From: Chiayiivirga flava
GTDB lineage: Bacteria > Pseudomonadota > Gammaproteobacteria > Xanthomonadales > Xanthomonadaceae
Assembly (NCBI RefSeq): GCF_014202825.1
Contig: NZ_JACHHP010000001.1
Span: forward strand, 1-64,000
Length of the DNA stretch: 64,000 nucleotides
Direction: 5' to 3'
In this document: piece after piece, positions 1 to 11,711 of the stretch
Position numbering within the stretch: position 1 is the first letter of the stretch
How the letters are laid out: every line of letters starts with the position of its first letter
Made by a program: the position numbers and the translations under genes
Notes under the pieces: generated by a model
The model's input: only the letters and a program-made list of their open reading frames with translations
Database searches by the model: none
What the model was told of the DNA's origin: nothing

Positions 1-1235
1 CCGGCTACACCGGCCACCACGAACGCAAACAGTTCGGCGCCACCGCGGCCGGCATCAGCGGGCTCATCGACATGCACACCCGCTACTACGACCCGGCCGC
101 GATGCAGTTCCTGCAGCCCGACAGCATCGTCCCGGACGTCTACCAGCCGCTGAGCTGGAACCGCCGCACCTATGTCAACAACAGCCCGGTGATGTTCTCC
201 GACCCCACCGGCATGGCGCCGCAACTGCAGGAATCCCAAGCCCAGACCGCCGAGCGCAAAGGGATGGAGCTCGACGAGTTTGCCGACAACCGCGGCTTCG
301 GCTACAGCAACGGCGGCGGGCTCGGCAGCGCCCCGACGGGCACGCAGGCCGGCGATCTGCTCGCCGGCATGCGCGCCAGAAAGGTCGCCGGCGCGCACAT
401 GGCACACGCAGACAAGTCGCTCGGTGAAAAAACCGTTGCGGAAATGTCGAACGAAGAAAAATTCTGGTACAACGGTTATCGTCGCGATGCGAATAATTAC
501 AGGATCGCAGGCATGCGGGCGCCGTTCGAAACCGTCGAGGAATATATCGTCTGGCGCGCCTTCTCAATGGAAGCTCAGGCCATGGGCATGAACAGTCAGA
601 TGATGGAAGACATGGCGCTGCGCGCGGATACAGCCGCTGACGTCGTGGGGTTCGGTGCGGCGAATCCGATGAAGCGCGGCGGCATTTCCGCATCGAGCTT
701 CAAGAGCTGGATGGCCAATCTTCTCCGTCTGGGACGGGTATCTCCGGAAGTCGCCGCGGCTGCGAGACAGGTCGCCCGCCAGCGGGAGGCGCGGGCCTTG
801 GACCTCGCGGCTGCCAATCACAAAGGACTCCTTTGGTTCGGAGCAGGTGAACGGGCGGGGCAGCGCGTATTGCGGATGTATGGCGACGAGATCGGTTCGG
901 AGCTGGTATTTTTCTATAACGGCCGCTTTACGCAGATCGTCAGTCTGGATGCAAAGTATGCTACCGTTGAAAACGCAAAGGCCGTATGGGAAGTTATGCA
1001 GCGGGATTTGCGGAAACAGGCTCCTGCGGTAACCCTGGATTTCAGCTTCGATGGAAATCTGGATGCGGCGAGAGAATTCGCTTCAGAATTGCGCAAAAAT
1101 ATTGGCGCCTTCAGGCCGACGAATGTCGACGGCTTCAGAAATATGCAGCGCGTAGAAGTGGGTCACACATATTTTGGCTCCGAGTCTGGCGGTGCGATGA
1201 ATGTTCATACGCACATAAGAATTGTCGACGATTGA
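1..1235 (+). CDS. Rhs-family protein, C-terminal part (5' truncated by window edge)
   Basis: The reading frame is open at the left edge, and 410 codons are visible from base 3. The first ~70 residues are the end of an RHS-repeat core: YTGHHERKQFG, then a YYDP...FLQPD stretch, ending in SDPTG at visible residues 67-70. Rhs proteins form a beta-cage around a variable C-terminal domain that is usually a toxin released after the core. Here the tail is about 340 residues and contains no nuclease or deaminase motif I recognise. Base composition falls noticeably in the tail (for example around 430-510 and 900-1230) compared with the core, as expected for an exchangeable tip. No secretion partner (VgrG, PAAR) is visible in the window. 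I am confident of the family and cannot assign the tip function. Confidence 0.85.
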   Translation, partial: GYTGHHERKQFGATAAGISGLIDMHTRYYDPAAMQFLQPDSIVPDVYQPLSWNRRTYVNNSPVMFSDPTGMAPQLQESQAQTAERKGMELDEFADNRGFGYSNGGGLGSAPTGTQAGDLLAGMRARKVAGAHMAHADKSLGEKTVAEMSNEEKFWYNGYRRDANNYRIAGMRAPFETVEEYIVWRAFSMEAQAMGMNSQMMEDMALRADTAADVVGFGAANPMKRGGISASSFKSWMANLLRLGRVSPEVAAAARQVARQREARALDLAAANHKGLLWFGAGERAGQRVLRMYGDEIGSELVFFYNGRFTQIVSLDAKYATVENAKAVWEVMQRDLRKQAPAVTLDFSFDGNLDAAREFASELRKNIGAFRPTNVDGFRNMQRVEVGHTYFGSESGGAMNVHTHIRIVDD

Positions 1236-1575
1236 ATCCGGATACGGCGGACGCACTGCGCGCGATGCAACGTGTTCAGGTTTGCGGCGACGCGTTCTGT
1301 TTCCGCGTCGCGCCTTGCGGGGGCAGCGGCCCAGGCGCCACGACGCAATGATGCGTTGCTGCATCGGCATCCGTGCTGCGCGGCCCGTGCGTACGCGCAG
1401 CGTATCTCAGACCGGCGGGCTCGCGCTGCGAATGCGAAGCGCAGTGGAAGCGAGACAGCATGCCGCTGCAGCCGGTCCGAGGGATTGCATCGGCATCCGC
1501 CGACACGGACGACGGCGCTGACGCTGTCGCCGCGTCGCCGCCTGCGATCGACCGCGATCCGACGCGCGGCGCGAC
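1236..1575. other. 340-bp gap between Rhs tip and kinase gene
   Basis: No convincing gene was found on either strand. Frames that cross it are Arg/Ala/Pro-rich shadows lacking a good ribosome binding site. A 14-base direct repeat (tgcatcggcatccg) occurs near 1364 and 1487. An immunity gene would be expected here if the Rhs tip is a toxin, but none is apparent. The neighbouring genes converge on this gap and no clear terminator was seen. Confidence 0.5.
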
Positions 1576-4269
<2,694 letters not shown>

Positions 4270-4314
4270 CGGGAAAATGCTGCCGGATCAATGGGATGAC
4301 AGTCAGGACGCGCG

Positions 4315-4345
4315 GCGTTACCGAAGCGTTACCGCGGCGTTTCCG
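4315..4345. promoter_or_regulatory. Three direct repeats at 11-bp spacing (putative operator)
   Basis: GCGTTACCG at 4315-4323 and 4326-4334 is followed by GCGTTTCCG at 4337-4345, each copy exactly 11 bp from the last, so all face the same side of the helix. They lie in the 176-bp divergent gap between the winged-helix kinase (starts 4269) and the secreted protein (starts 4446). OmpR/PhoB-type winged helices bind direct repeats at about this spacing. I infer an autoregulatory operator that may control both genes. Confidence 0.6.
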
Positions 4346-4445
4346 CGCCGTGCTTACGCGGCCGGGAGCGCACCCTAGCATCGGGGTCGAGCCGCGTCAC
4401 GGACGTGACGGGCACCGATGGACGGTCCGACGACAGGAGTGGCGC

Positions 4446-6113
4446 ATGAAGAGTTCGAACATCACGCGGGCGGCGATGGTCGCCGCATCGATTCCGCTGC
4501 AGGCCGCGCTGGGCCTGGCCCTGCTGCCCGGCGGCGCGACCGCGCAGACGCCGGTCTGGCGTGCCGTGGCGGGCGAAAACGGCAGCGTGGTGGCGCCGGA
4601 TCTGCCGGCCGGCACGTTCCGCGACCTCACCGACGTGTACGTGGGCGACGCCGGCCGCGACCTGTTCGGCCTGCGCGTCAGCGGCCCGACCGCGCTCGAA
4701 GGCTACTGGGCCCAGCGCGGCAACCGGCTGGTGCGCTACACCCAGCTCGGCAACACCGGCGCGCTCGGCCCCGGCCGCAGCGGCGCCGAGGCCGGGCACG
4801 TGTTCCTGAGCATCAACAGCGGCTGGGGCGGGGCCGCGCCCGACGGCCAGCGCAATTTCCTCGCGCGTGCGTCCGATCCAGCCGCCACGCTTGCCGCCAG
4901 CTACGGCCTGTGGCGCTGGAACGGCACCTCCAACATCGAGGTGGCGCGGGCCTCGACGGACGGCGTGCTCGGGCCGGGCCTGGGCGCCAACTGGGTCTTC
5001 CCGAACAGCAGCGGCTTCGCCACCGCGCGCATGCTCAACGACGGCCGCATGCTGATCTACGCCGATGTCGACAGCCCCACCGGTGCCGACAGCAGTCTGC
5101 TCGCCCTGCATGTGCCGGGGCAGGGCAACCTGCCGTGCGCGCGCTCGGGTGCGACCGAGCCGGCGCTGGCGCCGGGGCTGGTGCCGGGCGATTCCTTCCT
5201 GTCGATCTCGGCCGGCATCGCGCGGTTTTCGGTCAATCGCGCCGGGCGCATTTTCGGTCGCATGCCGGTGAGCGGATCGCGCGAGGGCATTTTCGAACTG
5301 TGCGACGGGGCTCCGCGCGCGATCGCGGTGGACGGCGAAATCGGCCCGCGCGGTCCCGATCTTGCGCCGATCTCCGCCGAATTCACCGGCTTCTACGCCC
5401 GCGCGCCGCAGCCGTCTGGCAACACCGCGCTGACGTTCTTCGCCGACTGGCGCGTGCCGGGACAGGGCAGCCGCGCCGGCCTGTTCCGCTTCGACGGGGT
5501 CGCCAACCGCGGCATTGCCTACACCGAGTCCACCGGCTATTTCGGACCCAACTGGGCCGATGCCACGTGGCGCACGTTCTCCACCGATTCGCTGAGCGTC
5601 TCGCACGACTACGCGGCCTTCGTCGCCGGGCTCGACACCGCGGACGGCGGCGATCCGAACGGCCTGTGGCGCGTGCGCGCCGGCGACCGCCCGCAGCTGG
5701 TGGCGCTGATCGGCCTGACCCTGGCCGACTACCAGCCCGAGCCGGGGCGCACCTGGCGCAGCTTCGAGGAGATGGTGGTGCTGAGCAACGGAGACATCCT
5801 GCTGCAGGCCACCACCAACCCCGACAACCTGCGCGATCTGTGGCTGCTGCGCGACGGCGCCGCACCGCGCCGCATCCTGTCGCCCGGCACGCCGGTGACG
5901 GTGCAGACCACCACCGGTACCGTGCAGGTGCCGGTGTCGAGTTTCTCCGTGCCGGCCGACGGCGCGGACTACAACGAGGGCGCGGACCGCTGGGTGGGCG
6001 CGGATGGCACGTTGTTCCTCGCGGTGAGCACGTCGAACTACGGGCGCCTGCTGATCACCACCTCGCTGGCGGTGCCGAATCCGGATGTGATTTTCATCGG
6101 CGGGTTCGAATGA
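4446..6113 (+). CDS. Secreted protein of unknown function with C-terminal GGFE motif
   Basis: The start at 4446 has a clear AGGAG at 4435-4439 and yields a 555-residue protein opening with a classical signal peptide (positive N-region, hydrophobic core, ...GGATAQT cleavage region). The frame extends upstream, but those codons lie in the regulatory gap and encode no signal sequence. The mature part is rich in Gly, Asp and Trp, with repeated short blocks such as GLWRW, GLFRF and GLWRV, suggestive of a beta-propeller-like fold. I do not recognise a named domain. The last residues are DVIFIGGFE, matching the terminal motif of other secreted proteins in the window. It is paired divergently with the winged-helix/kinase/TPR regulator. 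Confidence 0.8.
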   Translation: MKSSNITRAAMVAASIPLQAALGLALLPGGATAQTPVWRAVAGENGSVVAPDLPAGTFRDLTDVYVGDAGRDLFGLRVSGPTALEGYWAQRGNRLVRYTQLGNTGALGPGRSGAEAGHVFLSINSGWGGAAPDGQRNFLARASDPAATLAASYGLWRWNGTSNIEVARASTDGVLGPGLGANWVFPNSSGFATARMLNDGRMLIYADVDSPTGADSSLLALHVPGQGNLPCARSGATEPALAPGLVPGDSFLSISAGIARFSVNRAGRIFGRMPVSGSREGIFELCDGAPRAIAVDGEIGPRGPDLAPISAEFTGFYARAPQPSGNTALTFFADWRVPGQGSRAGLFRFDGVANRGIAYTESTGYFGPNWADATWRTFSTDSLSVSHDYAAFVAGLDTADGGDPNGLWRVRAGDRPQLVALIGLTLADYQPEPGRTWRSFEEMVVLSNGDILLQATTNPDNLRDLWLLRDGAAPRRILSPGTPVTVQTTTGTVQVPVSSFSVPADGADYNEGADRWVGADGTLFLAVSTSNYGRLLITTSLAVPNPDVIFIGGFE

Positions 6114-6194
6114 GCGATGTGGGGTTGATGCGCAGTACGGGACGACTGTCCCACTGAGTCCAACGCACCGCGCAAGCCCGGACCCTCACCCCAA

Positions 6195-6217
6195 CCCCTC
6201 TCCCGGCGGGAGAGGGG
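6195..6217. repeat. Perfect 10-bp hairpin between convergent genes
   Basis: CCCCTCTCCC (6195-6204), loop GGC, GGGAGAGGGG (6208-6217). It sits in the 162-bp gap between two convergent genes (stops at 6113 and 6276), so it could act as a bidirectional terminator or mRNA 3' protector, or be a dispersed palindromic repeat. There is no T-run on either side, so a classical intrinsic terminator is not shown. Confidence 0.6.
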
Positions 6218-6275
6218 CTTGGAGCCGAGGCGGTGCGGGTGCGGTCCGGGGCGAGCGCCCCCGGACCCCGTCGTT

Positions 6276-9200
6276 TTACTCGAAGCCGTCGGCGAAGACC
6301 GGGCCGTCGCCTGCCGTTCCGACGTTTGCGCGCACCGGCACCACGCCCAGGCCGCCGCCGACCATCGGGCCGGCGACACAGACCGCGGCGTCATGCGTGC
6401 CGGTCGCAAGCGCGCCGGCATCGGCCCGCACCGCGAGCGTCTGCTCCCCGTCGCCGGCCACGTTGCCGACGACCGGCGTCACGTCGAGCCAGGTGACCGG
6501 CGTTGCGGTCGGGCCGCAGGCGTCGCTGGCGCGGATGTCCAGGTCGATCAGCGTGGCGATCCATTCCAGGCCGAGGTCGGCGTACGGAACCGGTTCCGGG
6601 CTGCCGCAGGCATCGGCCGAGTAGTACGTCGGCGCGGTGTCGCCGGCGGTGTTGCCGGCCGGGTAAAACGTGCTGAACGTGTCCGAGCCGTCCGGCACGC
6701 TGATTTCCGCCACCAGCACGGTGTCGAGCGCCACTTCGATCGGCGGATCGAATCGGGCCGACAGCAGCTGCAGCGGCATGTCGGCCACGTCCACCGTGGT
6801 TTCGCCGAGCAGGGCGAGGTTGGCGCGCACGAACTCGCCGTCGAGCGCGTGCACGCGCACCGTCACGGTCTGCACGCCGGCGCCGGAGAACGCCGAGTCG
6901 GCCCCGAAACGGACCCCGTCGACAAACAGCCGATCGCCCGCAAGTCCTTGCTCCGACAACGGATACACGCGGTACCAGTGGCTTTCAAGCATGAAGCCGT
7001 CGCCGGTGTTGACGCAGCCGAACGCGACGAACTGCTCGGGCTCGGGCGACACGCTCTGACTCAGCCGCAGCGCCGACGGCACGGCCGGATCGCCGCCGAT
7101 GCGTGCGCTGTAGTCGCCCGCGGCGGCGCCGAGGTTGAGCAGATCGAGCGGCAGCTGCGCGTTGCCGCCGGCGTCGAGCGCGAAAGTCAGCGCGTCCGGG
7201 GCGGTCGCAAGGCAGGGCAGCAGCGGCCGCAGATCGAAGTCCGCAGCGATGTCCTCGCCCGCGACGATGCCGACATCGCGCGTCTGCAGCACGTGGCCGT
7301 CGGCCTGTGCGGTGAGCGTGAACGGCCCGAGCGCGGCATCGAGCCAGTAGCGGTAGTGGCCGTCGGCATCGGTGCGGGCGAGGTGCTGGCCGCCGTGCGC
7401 GTCCTCGATCGCGAGGTCGAACTGCGCCAGGGCCTGCGGTGCGGCGTCGCAGCGGCCAAGACTGCGCACCGTGCCGGCCACCGCACCGTACGACGGCGGC
7501 GCGGTGACGGTCATCGTGCCGTGCAGTTCGCCGTACGGGTGGACGTACGGCGTGTCCTCGCCGATGCGGATCGGCACGGTGTAGATGCCGGGCTGGGCGA
7601 CGCCGGTGGCATCGAACAGCGCCGTGGTATCGATGCCCGCGTCCGGCGCGAGCGTGCCGGCCACGGGCGCGACGGCGAGCGGCCCGTCCTGTCCAAGCGA
7701 GCGGAACACGTGCACCTGGTCCACCTGCACGAAACCCCACGGCGGCAGCGCGCGGTAGCGCAGGCGCAGGCGCAGGTCCGGCTGGCCGGCATACGCGGAG
7801 AGGTCTTGTTCGACCAGGTTGAACGGATCCCGCGCGCCGGTGTCGGCGGTTTCGGTATAGACCGCCGTCCAGCTGGCGCCGCCGTCGGTCGAGGCTTCGA
7901 CGTCGAAGCGTGGATCGGCCGAGGCGCCGACGAAGTGCGACAGGAAGAACCCGATCGAGGCGCTGTCGCTCTGCGACAAGTCCACCGGTGGCAGCACCAG
8001 ACTATTGTCGAGCCGGGTCGCGCCCCAGCACGGGTACAGGTAGACCTCGGCCGCGATCCCGTCGCCGCCGGCGCCGTTGCCGATCGCGTTCGGGCTCCAG
8101 GCGCAGCCCTGGCCGTTGTCGGTGGCCGTCCAGCCCGACGGCGGCACGCCGTCCTCGAAGTGTTCGACGCGGTGCTCGCCCTCGAGGCCGTAGCGCAGCG
8201 GCAGCGTGCCCGAATTGCGCAGCGTGAACGGCACGCTGGCGGTCTGGCCGAGTTCGACCGTGACGCTCGGTCCGCCCGCGGGATACGTGCGCAGGCGGCC
8301 GGCCGGCAGCGCGAGCGTGGTCGCGACGGTGCCGCCGGTCGCCACCGCGACATTGCCGGCGGCCTCGCCGTATCCGACCGGCTGCGTGCCGCGCGTGGCG
8401 GCAAGCGCGGCGCTGCCGGACGGGGCCCAGCCGGCGAAGAAGCCGCTGCCGACGCCGGGGTCGTCGCTCGTCCGCGTCGCCTGCGGCGGCGCGCCGGCGA
8501 TGCTCACGCTGGCGCCATCGAGCCCGTTGCCGGTGTTGGCATCGCGCACGTGGCCGACCACGAGGCCACCGTGGGCCGGCGGCAGGCACTGTGCGTCGAT
8601 GCGGACATCGTCGATGGCCCAGCCGGGGTTGATGCTGTCGAACTCGTCATCGGAGCCGTCGTCGTAGTGGAAGCGCAGGCGCACCGTGCCACCGGCATGG
8701 GCGGACAGGTCGAACGCCTCCTCGCGCCACGGGCCGAATGCATCCTCGTTCATTGCCGGCATGCCGAGCGGCATCCATGTCGCGCCGCCGTCGTCGCTGG
8801 CAAGCACGCGCCCGCCACCGGGACCGTTGCGGCCGTTGAAGGTCCAGTGGTAGCTCGCGAAGCGCAGCACCGGTGCCACGGCGCCGGACAGATCGATCGG
8901 CGGCGAATCGAGGTAGTCGATCCGCGCATCGTTGATCTCGCCCTCGGGCGGGAACGGATCGATGCTCGCGGCGAAGCGCCCGTCGCGCGCGGCGAGATTC
9001 CAGTCCGGCGACTGCAGCTGCGCGTGCGTGCCGAAGCGCCAGCCGATGCCGGCGCTGGTCGCATTCCAGCCGGCCGGGGGCGCGCCGTCGGCGGCCTCGA
9101 AATCCTCTGCCGCCACGGACTGCGCGAACGCGTAACCCGGCGCCACGCAGGCGACCGTGTCGGCCGGCAGCGCGACATCCTGGGTGCCGCCGGTGGCGAC

Positions 9201-11282
9201 GTCCGGCAGCTCGCGCGTCTGCGGCAGGTAGCCGGGGATGTCGCTGTCCACGTCCAGGCGGTAGGCCGTGCCCGCCGGCAGGCGCACCGAATACTGCCCG
9301 CTGACCGGGTCGGTCCAGACCGCGCCGCCGGGATAGCCGGCGATGCGCACGCGCGCGTGCAGCGGCCAGCCGGTGGCGGCGTCGCGCACGCGTCCGGACA
9401 CCTTGTGCAGCGGCGCGGTGGCGAGTCGCACGTCGAACGGCGTGGTCTGGCCTTCGCGCACCACCACGCCCGCTTCCTCGCTCGGCAGGTAGCCGTAGGC
9501 CGTCACGCGCACGGTGTAGCCGCCATCGGTGTCTTCCAGCACGCGGCGCGAGTAGCTGCCGTCGGTGTCGGTGTGCACCGTGTAGACGCGCGGTTCCGGT
9601 GCGGCCGAGAGTTCGACCGTCGCGCCGGCCACCGGGGCGCCGGCCGCATCGGTCACGGTACCGGCCACGACACCGCGCGGCCCGCACGTGGCACCGGCCG
9701 CGGCGACCGCCGCGGGGGCGTCGATCTCGCCCCAGCCGGTGGCGTAGTTGGGCACGTCGCCCGGGCCGGGCGCGGGATCGCCGCCGCTGGCGTAGGGCAT
9801 CGGCCGCGCGGTGCGCATGATCAGCGTGCCGAGCGTGGCGTAGTCGCCCACCAGGCAGTCGCCTGCGTCCAGCATCAGTGCGACCAGGCCCGCGATGTGC
9901 GGGGCTGACATCGAGGTGCCGGTCATCGTGCCGTAAGCGGCGTCGTCGCCGTCGTAGGCGGAAACGATGTCCACGCCGGGCGCCACCACCTGCGGTTTCA
10001 TCTGCGGAAACCCGGCCGGGTCCGGCAGCAGCGGCAGACCGGGGCTCACCGCCGTCGTCGGGCCCCAGAGCGAGTGCGCGGCGTAGGTGCCGTCGTGGTT
10101 GCCGCTGGAGCCGACCGCAAACGCAGCGGCGAGCGAGGCCGGCGCCGAGACCGTCGACAACCCGGCCGGTTCGGGCAGAAAGCAGGTGAAGGCATTGCCT
10201 GCCGCGAACACCGGGAAGATGCCGGCCGCGACCCAGGCATCGACCATGTCGGCATAAAACGGACTGGTCTCGCCGTTGCAGTTGCCTTCGGACCAGGAGT
10301 TGTTGACCACCTGCGGGCGCAGCTCCGGACGCGGCTCGGAACCGTCGGTGCGGGTCGGCGCGAGCATGAACTCGCCGCAGCTGAGCAGGTTGAAATCGCT
10401 GCCGCCGGACGTGGTGAAGCCCATGCACGCGATCCACTGCGCGCCGGGCGCCACGCCGATGCGGGCACGCTGCTCGGGATCCTCGGCGTGGTCGTCGCCG
10501 GCGATGGTGCCGAGCACATGGCTGCCGTGGGCGTCGACCGAATGCGGCACGCCGCTGGCGCCGCCCGGCTCGAACCAGTTGTAGTCGTGTTGGTAGTCGC
10601 CGCCGTTCCAGCCGCGATACTGCCGGCGCAGCGCGGCGTGGGTGTGCAGCGCTCCGGTATCGATCACGCCGACGGTGACGCCGTTGCCGCGCGTGCCCTG
10701 GGCCCAGACCTGGTCGGCGCCGATCCACGCGATGTTGTCGGCCACGCCAGCCTTGGCCGGGGCGGCCTTGGCGCTGCCGGGCTCGGGCAGGATCGGCGCG
10801 GCGTCGGGCAGGGGGCGGATGCGCGCCACGCCCGGGTGCGCGGCGGCGAGCTGCAGCGTGGCCGCGTCGCCGCCGCGCACGAGGATCACGTTCTTGATCC
10901 AGTGCGCCTCGTACGCCGTGCCGGCCGCGTCCAGCGCGCGGCGCAGGCTGGCCTGGCTGCGTTCGGCGGTGGCGCGCAGCTGTTCGAACACGTGGCGGCC
11001 GCGTGCGTCCCAGTCCATGCCGGCGGCGGCGGACAGGTCGGCGCGCTCGCGCAGCTCGATCGCAAAATCCTGCGCGCCACCCGCACGCAGGCGGCGCGAG
11101 AGCGCCTCGTCGACCGTGACGGTGGCCGCATCACGCCCGGAGATCTGGGGCACGGGGGTACGCAGCACCCCGGCGGTCTGCGCGGCGGCGGGGCCACCGC
11201 CGGCCACGGTGAGGCCGGCGAGCAGCAGCAGGATCGGCAGGCGTGGGGAACGCGGAGGGGCGTGGGGATCGGTACGGGGCAT
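6276..11282 (-). CDS. Large secreted subtilisin-like (S8) serine protease with carboxypeptidase-regulatory-like domains
   Basis: This 1668-residue exported protein has a signal peptide (~1-35) and a prodomain-like region (~50-165). The S8 catalytic domain carries Asp208 (VIDTG), His252 (HGSHVLGT), oxyanion Asn363 (AAGN) and Ser457 (GTSMSAPHIAG). Downstream are two carboxypeptidase-regulatory-like beta-sandwiches (~545-700, GTVTDAAGAPVAGATV and VSGRVRDAATG), then regions that look like MAM/jelly-roll modules (around 740-900 and 1050-1200) and another regulatory-like repeat. The C-terminus is PVFADGFE, the motif shared with other secreted proteins here. No autotransporter barrel or sortase signal is present. 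It is likely an extracellular degradative protease, and its length is within the range of multi-domain xanthomonad subtilases. Confidence 0.93.
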   Translation of the reverse strand: MPRTDPHAPPRSPRLPILLLLAGLTVAGGGPAAAQTAGVLRTPVPQISGRDAATVTVDEALSRRLRAGGAQDFAIELRERADLSAAAGMDWDARGRHVFEQLRATAERSQASLRRALDAAGTAYEAHWIKNVILVRGGDAATLQLAAAHPGVARIRPLPDAAPILPEPGSAKAAPAKAGVADNIAWIGADQVWAQGTRGNGVTVGVIDTGALHTHAALRRQYRGWNGGDYQHDYNWFEPGGASGVPHSVDAHGSHVLGTIAGDDHAEDPEQRARIGVAPGAQWIACMGFTTSGGSDFNLLSCGEFMLAPTRTDGSEPRPELRPQVVNNSWSEGNCNGETSPFYADMVDAWVAAGIFPVFAAGNAFTCFLPEPAGLSTVSAPASLAAAFAVGSSGNHDGTYAAHSLWGPTTAVSPGLPLLPDPAGFPQMKPQVVAPGVDIVSAYDGDDAAYGTMTGTSMSAPHIAGLVALMLDAGDCLVGDYATLGTLIMRTARPMPYASGGDPAPGPGDVPNYATGWGEIDAPAAVAAAGATCGPRGVVAGTVTDAAGAPVAGATVELSAAPEPRVYTVHTDTDGSYSRRVLEDTDGGYTVRVTAYGYLPSEEAGVVVREGQTTPFDVRLATAPLHKVSGRVRDAATGWPLHARVRIAGYPGGAVWTDPVSGQYSVRLPAGTAYRLDVDSDIPGYLPQTRELPDVATGGTQDVALPADTVACVAPGYAFAQSVAAEDFEAADGAPPAGWNATSAGIGWRFGTHAQLQSPDWNLAARDGRFAASIDPFPPEGEINDARIDYLDSPPIDLSGAVAPVLRFASYHWTFNGRNGPGGGRVLASDDGGATWMPLGMPAMNEDAFGPWREEAFDLSAHAGGTVRLRFHYDDGSDDEFDSINPGWAIDDVRIDAQCLPPAHGGLVVGHVRDANTGNGLDGASVSIAGAPPQATRTSDDPGVGSGFFAGWAPSGSAALAATRGTQPVGYGEAAGNVAVATGGTVATTLALPAGRLRTYPAGGPSVTVELGQTASVPFTLRNSGTLPLRYGLEGEHRVEHFEDGVPPSGWTATDNGQGCAWSPNAIGNGAGGDGIAAEVYLYPCWGATRLDNSLVLPPVDLSQSDSASIGFFLSHFVGASADPRFDVEASTDGGASWTAVYTETADTGARDPFNLVEQDLSAYAGQPDLRLRLRYRALPPWGFVQVDQVHVFRSLGQDGPLAVAPVAGTLAPDAGIDTTALFDATGVAQPGIYTVPIRIGEDTPYVHPYGELHGTMTVTAPPSYGAVAGTVRSLGRCDAAPQALAQFDLAIEDAHGGQHLARTDADGHYRYWLDAALGPFTLTAQADGHVLQTRDVGIVAGEDIAADFDLRPLLPCLATAPDALTFALDAGGNAQLPLDLLNLGAAAGDYSARIGGDPAVPSALRLSQSVSPEPEQFVAFGCVNTGDGFMLESHWYRVYPLSEQGLAGDRLFVDGVRFGADSAFSGAGVQTVTVRVHALDGEFVRANLALLGETTVDVADMPLQLLSARFDPPIEVALDTVLVAEISVPDGSDTFSTFYPAGNTAGDTAPTYYSADACGSPEPVPYADLGLEWIATLIDLDIRASDACGPTATPVTWLDVTPVVGNVAGDGEQTLAVRADAGALATGTHDAAVCVAGPMVGGGLGVVPVRANVGTAGDGPVFADGFE

Positions 11283-11384
11283 GCGGGGATCTCGCGGAAA
11301 CGGTCGGGCCGCACGCCGGGGCGTGCGGTGGCGACACCGTGACTGCGTTGGTGTGGGTGTGCCTTCGTGGAGGCTGAATGTGGT

Positions 11385-11448
11385 CTGATTTTTTTCTTTA
11401 TTTGTATTTATATCAACAATTTATGAAATATACTTCATATGTAAGATG
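11385..11448 (-). promoter_or_regulatory. AT-rich tract with TATGAA-N6-TTCATA palindrome
   Basis: About 64 bases that are overwhelmingly A/T in a ~70% GC setting, lying ~100-165 bp upstream of the protease start. It contains a perfect inverted repeat, TATGAA at 11422-11427 and TTCATA at 11434-11439, and on the minus strand a TTGTTG that could serve as a -35 element. It may be the protease promoter/operator or a silencer-binding tract. The -10 assignment is not clear. Confidence 0.4.
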
Positions 11449-11466
11449 ATGGTTGTGGCTGTCTCG

Positions 11467-11646
11467 CCCCCTTCCGCCTACCGGCACCTTCCCCCGCAAG
11501 CGGGAGAAGGGTTTCTTCGGTCGCCGGTAAGGCGGCGTGAGGGGCGGCGGCGGTTCCAAGTTCACGAGCTCCCACCTTCGTCGCAGCGCACAACGAAGCA
11601 TCCCTTCTCCCGCTTGCGGGGGAAGGTGCCGGCAGGCGGAAGGGGG
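11467..11646. repeat. Long imperfect inverted repeat, 45-bp arms (44/45 match)
   Basis: The left arm 11467-11511 pairs with the right arm 11602-11646 with a single mismatch. Each arm also contains its own small palindrome around CCCGCAAGCGGG. The 90-bp spacer encodes nothing recognisable. The layout (two mirrored copies of a short palindromic unit) is that of a REP/BIME-like pair or a very small MITE. No transposase is nearby. Confidence 0.7.
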
Positions 11647-11711
11647 TGGGCGAGGCAACACCCGCAGTCCGGCGAGCCGGCAACCTGCCCATTCCATCCC
11701 CGTGCGGAGCG

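Larger units (their letters stand above)
11283..11711. other. 429-bp intergenic region with AT-rich tract and long inverted repeat
   Basis: No gene is supported. The region upstream of the protease start holds an AT-rich block (11385-11448) and then a 45-bp imperfect inverted repeat (11467-11511 and 11602-11646), each annotated separately. Frames across the repeat are spurious. Confidence 0.6.

Noticed and set aside
6219..9908. 1229-codon open frame on the plus strand
   Set aside because: Antisense to the S8 protease gene, which has complete catalytic motifs; the plus frame is Arg/Ala/Val-rich with no domain, typical of GC-rich shadow frames.
11413..11697. Small frames through the 45-bp inverted repeat
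   Set aside because: Coding potential comes only from the repeated arms; no start signal.
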